Below are positions 6,454 through 8,543 of a stretch of 8,543 nt of DNA, piece after piece. A program made the position numbers and the translations under genes. This DNA comes from Caldifarciminota bacterium RBG_13_43_14 (lineage in GTDB: Bacteria; Hydrothermota; Tepidihabitantia; SM23-42): the NCBI GenBank assembly GCA_001771735.1, contig MEUM01000148.1, positions 1 through 8,543 of the forward strand. Direction: 5' to 3'. Each line of letters opens with the position of its first letter. Within the stretch, counting starts at the first letter, position 1. Below the pieces are notes generated by a model. The model was given only the letters and a program-made list of their open reading frames with translations, made no database searches and was not told the origin of the DNA.

Positions 6454-7647
6454 CTAAGCTTTCAATACCTTTTTGATACGCGCTAAAGCCCAGGCCAGAT
6501 CTTTTTTCTCCACTACCAGCGGTGGTGCAAAACGGACAACCATTTCATGGGTCTCTTTGGCCAATATCCCGAGCTTCATGAGGTCTTCACAGTAAGGCCG
6601 CGCCGGCTTCATTAACTCAACTCCAATAAGTAAACCACGCCCCCGGATTTCTTTGATAATGGGACTGTCGATCTTGAACAACTCTTCACCAAACCATCGC
6701 CCGAGTTCACGGGCGCGTTTTGATAAATTTTCTTTTTCAATAACCTCGAGCGCGGCAATGCCAATCGCTGCGGCCAGCGGATTACCGCCAAAGGTCGAAC
6801 CATGATCACCGGGTTTGAAGACCTTCATAATATGATCATCGCATAAAATCGCCGATACCGGATAAAATCCCCCGCTCAATGCCTTACCAACGATCACAAT
6901 ATCAGGTCTTATCTTTTCAAAATCGCAGGCCAGCAGATAACCGGTGCGACCCAAGCCGGTTTGGATCTCATCCGCGATCATCAGCACACGGTTCTTATGA
7001 CATAACTTGTAACAATCCTTTAAATAGCCCGTATCCGGCACGATAACTCCACCTTCGCCCTGTATCGGTTCGACTAAAAACCCGGCCGTATTCCGGTTGA
7101 TCGATTTTTTTAACGCTTTTATATCATTATACGGGATAATCTTGAATCCTGGAGCAAAAGGGCCAAACCCATTTTGATATTGCTTCTCAGTCGAGAAACC
7201 CACGATCGTAGTCGTCCGGCCATGAAAATTATTCTTGCAAACAATGATCTGGGCTTTATTAACTGGTATTTTCTTATTGAAATAACCCCATTTACGCGCC
7301 GTCTTGATCGCGGTCTCGACCGCTTCGGCACCAGAGTTCATTGGCAGGGCTTTTTCATATCCGGTCATGGTGCATATTTTTTTCAAGAATAAACCAAGCT
7401 GGTCATTATGAAATGCCCGTGAAGTAAGCGTCAAACGTCCAACCTGCGCTCTTATTGCCTTAGCAATATGGGGATGGCAGTGCCCCTGGTTCAAGGCTGA
7501 ATAACCGCTGAGCATATCAAGATAGCGATTACCTTCAACATCCCACACCCAGGCACCTTTACCGCGCGTCAAAACTACTGGTAAAGGATGATAATTATGA
7601 GCATCGTATTTTTCGGTCGACTTTATGATCGAACGATTAGTAGGCAT
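6454..7647 (-). CDS. rocD: Ornithine aminotransferase (class III PLP-dependent)
   Basis: Transfers the delta-amino group of ornithine to 2-oxoglutarate, giving glutamate-5-semialdehyde and glutamate, and so links arginine and proline metabolism. It has 397 residues, matching bacterial RocD. The N-terminal block YDAHNYHPLPVVLTRGKG and then LSGYSALNQGHCHP are specific to ornithine aminotransferase rather than acetylornithine aminotransferase. The Schiff-base lysine is K255 in IVGKALSGGFYPVSA. D226 in ADEIQTGLGRTG pairs with the PLP ring nitrogen. Y19, Y49, R144 and E198 align by motif with human OAT Y55, Y85, R180 and E235. AGGAGG (7652-7657) lies 4 nt before the ATG. Upstream are a promoter-like sequence and two ARG boxes, so arginine-responsive control is likely. 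It converges with dapF, the stop codons being 4 bp apart. Direction of flux in vivo is unknown. Confidence 0.94.
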   Translation of the reverse strand: MPTNRSIIKSTEKYDAHNYHPLPVVLTRGKGAWVWDVEGNRYLDMLSGYSALNQGHCHPHIAKAIRAQVGRLTLTSRAFHNDQLGLFLKKICTMTGYEKALPMNSGAEAVETAIKTARKWGYFNKKIPVNKAQIIVCKNNFHGRTTTIVGFSTEKQYQNGFGPFAPGFKIIPYNDIKALKKSINRNTAGFLVEPIQGEGGVIVPDTGYLKDCYKLCHKNRVLMIADEIQTGLGRTGYLLACDFEKIRPDIVIVGKALSGGFYPVSAILCDDHIMKVFKPGDHGSTFGGNPLAAAIGIAALEVIEKENLSKRARELGRWFGEELFKIDSPIIKEIRGRGLLIGVELMKPARPYCEDLMKLGILAKETHEMVVRFAPPLVVEKKDLAWALARIKKVLKA

Positions 7648-7667
7648 TATTCCTCCTCTGTTTATAT

Positions 7668-7706
7668 ATTCTATAAATATTCATAAAAAATGAATATTTA
7701 TTCAAA
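7668..7706 (-). promoter_or_regulatory. Tandem ARG boxes, candidate ArgR/AhrC operator of rocD
   Basis: The right box (7689-7706), AATGAATATTTATTCAAA, fits the ARG-box consensus WNTGAATWWWWATTCANW at every specified position. The left box (7668-7685), ATTCTATAAATATTCATA, misses two of the ten core bases. The boxes are separated by exactly 3 bp (7686-7688), the spacing of paired ARG boxes in known arginine regulons. The right box covers the predicted transcription start and touches the -10 element, a layout that would repress. No argR gene is visible here, and the spacer is AT-rich, so the call is an inference. Confidence 0.55.
7673..7701. repeat. Perfect 12-bp inverted repeat with a 5-bp spacer upstream of rocD
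   Basis: ATAAATATTCAT (7673-7684) and ATGAATATTTAT (7690-7701) are exact reverse complements around AAAAA (7685-7689). The arms are the inner half-sites of the two ARG boxes, which explains the symmetry. As a transcript it would form an AT-only hairpin in the rocD leader, with no following U-tract in either direction. Confidence 0.85.
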
Positions 7707-7732
7707 TATACACAATTTTATTTTTTTGGCAA
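7705..7732 (-). promoter_or_regulatory. Candidate sigma70-type promoter of rocD
   Basis: On the minus strand TTGCCA (7727-7732) and TATATT (7705-7710) are separated by 16 bp. The start would be near 7698, giving a leader of about 50 nt before the ATG at 7647. The fit to consensus is moderate and the region is AT-rich, so chance matches are possible. Confidence 0.45.
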
Positions 7733-7760
7733 TAGTTTTGTTGACTTCGTGATGATAGAC

Positions 7761-8543
7761 TTACTCAATAATCACTGCTTTCTTAACCACTTTTTCGCCA
7801 TCTATTTCAAGCTGGAAAAAATATGTCCCTGCAGAAACAAGACGCCCATTGTCATCATAACCAGACCATTTCTCCAAATGAGTTCCGGGATTCCTATGAT
7901 TGTCAACGAGGATGCTGATAAGTCTACCCGACATATCAAATACTTTCAAGTTTGCGTGGCAATTCTTGAGTAAAATTATTTTAAAATCGACAGGCACCCG
8001 GGTTGGGTTTGATAATATTTCAATGTAGACATTCTCTCCCAATAACCGTCTCTCATTTTCTATTATGGCGACGCTACCCGAGTATATCGAATATGTATGC
8101 GCGAGCGGTCCCATATTATCACCGCCAAAAACAACGGTCTCTTCATTAAAGGGATTATATGCGCCGCAGGTACCCCGTCTTGGATACACCAGACCTGGAG
8201 CCAGTATGCACCGCCACGTTAGGGAATCAATATCGAGTGACCAGGCATCACTTAGACATTCTATATACCCAGGGTAGTCAAAACCAAATCCTGTGATCAT
8301 CCTGCGATTTTCACTATCATAGCCACAAAAGGCCTGAGCTCTTCCGTTTGGCTGCATACCACCGGGGAAAAGCTGTTGCCAATTCTCACTGCCATACGTT
8401 AGACTTAATGCCCATACGTCACAAGTAATTGCTGCTGCAGCACCACTAAAAACAATCATACGATGTCCAATATGATCATAAACCGCAGCATAAGCACTTC
8501 TTGGAGATGGCAAAGTTCCCGAGGGATAAAGCTGAGACCACGT
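7761..8543 (-). CDS. Secreted kelch-like repeat protein with FlgD/type IX-like C-terminal domain, partial (5' end outside window)
   Basis: The last 260 codons of a gene that runs off the right edge. The frame is open to 8543, and the TTG at 8511-8513 is unlikely to be the start because repeat sequence continues upstream of it. Three kelch-like blade units begin at W2, W55 and W110 of the visible part. They share the pattern W..L.P.G..P..R....YD....RMI.F.G, as in TWSQLYPSGTLPSPRSAY and NWQQLFPGGMQPNGRAQAF. The third unit is more diverged. Residues about 170-260 form a beta-sandwich of the FlgD-Ig or type IX sorting type: LSNPTRVPVDFKI, LKVFDMSGRLISILVD, PGTHLEKWSGYDDNGRLVSAGTYFFQL, then a basic KKAVIIE end. 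Such tails are usually on proteins sent to the outer surface. The signal peptide cannot be seen, and the binding partner is unknown. It contains only two GATC sites, unlike the genes to its left. Confidence 0.82.
   Translation of the reverse strand, partial: TWSQLYPSGTLPSPRSAYAAVYDHIGHRMIVFSGAAAAITCDVWALSLTYGSENWQQLFPGGMQPNGRAQAFCGYDSENRRMITGFGFDYPGYIECLSDAWSLDIDSLTWRCILAPGLVYPRRGTCGAYNPFNEETVVFGGDNMGPLAHTYSIYSGSVAIIENERRLLGENVYIEILSNPTRVPVDFKIILLKNCHANLKVFDMSGRLISILVDNHRNPGTHLEKWSGYDDNGRLVSAGTYFFQLEIDGEKVVKKAVIIE

Noticed and set aside
7690..7735. T-rich stretch between rocD and the kelch-like gene as a terminator
   Set aside because: For the minus-strand kelch-like transcript this stretch is an A-run, and no GC stem precedes it. 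I see no intrinsic terminator on either strand.
8511..8513. TTG as the start codon of the kelch-like gene
   Set aside because: The frame remains open to the window edge and encodes TWSQLYPSGT, which belongs to the first visible repeat unit. The real start is outside.

Overview
The window reads as a compact bacterial chromosome segment with no tRNA, rRNA, CRISPR array or mobile element that I can recognise. It encodes class I release factor machinery, meso-diaminopimelate synthesis and a CDP-alcohol phospholipid enzyme. It ends in a surface-type beta-propeller protein with a FlgD/type IX-like C-terminal tail. That tail is typical of Bacteroidota-Chlorobi relatives and of candidate phyla such as WOR-3, Cloacimonadota or Marinimicrobia. 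An uncultured Gram-negative lineage of that kind is my best inference. The sequence alone does not fix the phylum.

Layout. Positions 1-121 are a leader with a strong ribosome binding site. A Crp/Fnr-type regulator follows (122-751, +). After a 62-bp gap comes a tightly packed co-directional run: prfA (814-1869), prmC (1841-2659), nadK (2656-3438), recN (3431-5089), pgsA-like (5086-5652) and dapF (5649-6449). Every junction in this run overlaps (29, 4, 8, 4 and 4 nt), so one polycistronic, translationally coupled mRNA is likely. rocD (ornithine aminotransferase) lies on the minus strand, converging on dapF with only 4 bp between stop codons. A 113-bp AT-rich spacer follows, holding the rocD promoter region and a tandem pair of sites that match the ArgR operator (ARG box) with its standard 3-bp spacing. 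The rest, to the right edge, is the 3' part of a minus-strand gene for a kelch-like secreted protein whose start lies outside the window.

How the genes fit together. PrmC methylates the GGQ glutamine of the release factor encoded just upstream, so that pair is a functional unit. NadK makes NADP, RecN acts in double-strand break repair, the PgsA-like enzyme works in phospholipid synthesis and DapF supplies meso-DAP for peptidoglycan and lysine. The run is therefore a mixed housekeeping operon. RocD links ornithine to glutamate semialdehyde, and the ARG boxes suggest control by arginine.

The most interesting points are the ARG-box pair in front of rocD, a roughly threefold excess of GATC that disappears in the last 900 bp, an unusual residue beside a catalytic cysteine in DapF, and a 30-bp in-frame tandem duplication inside the PgsA-like gene.
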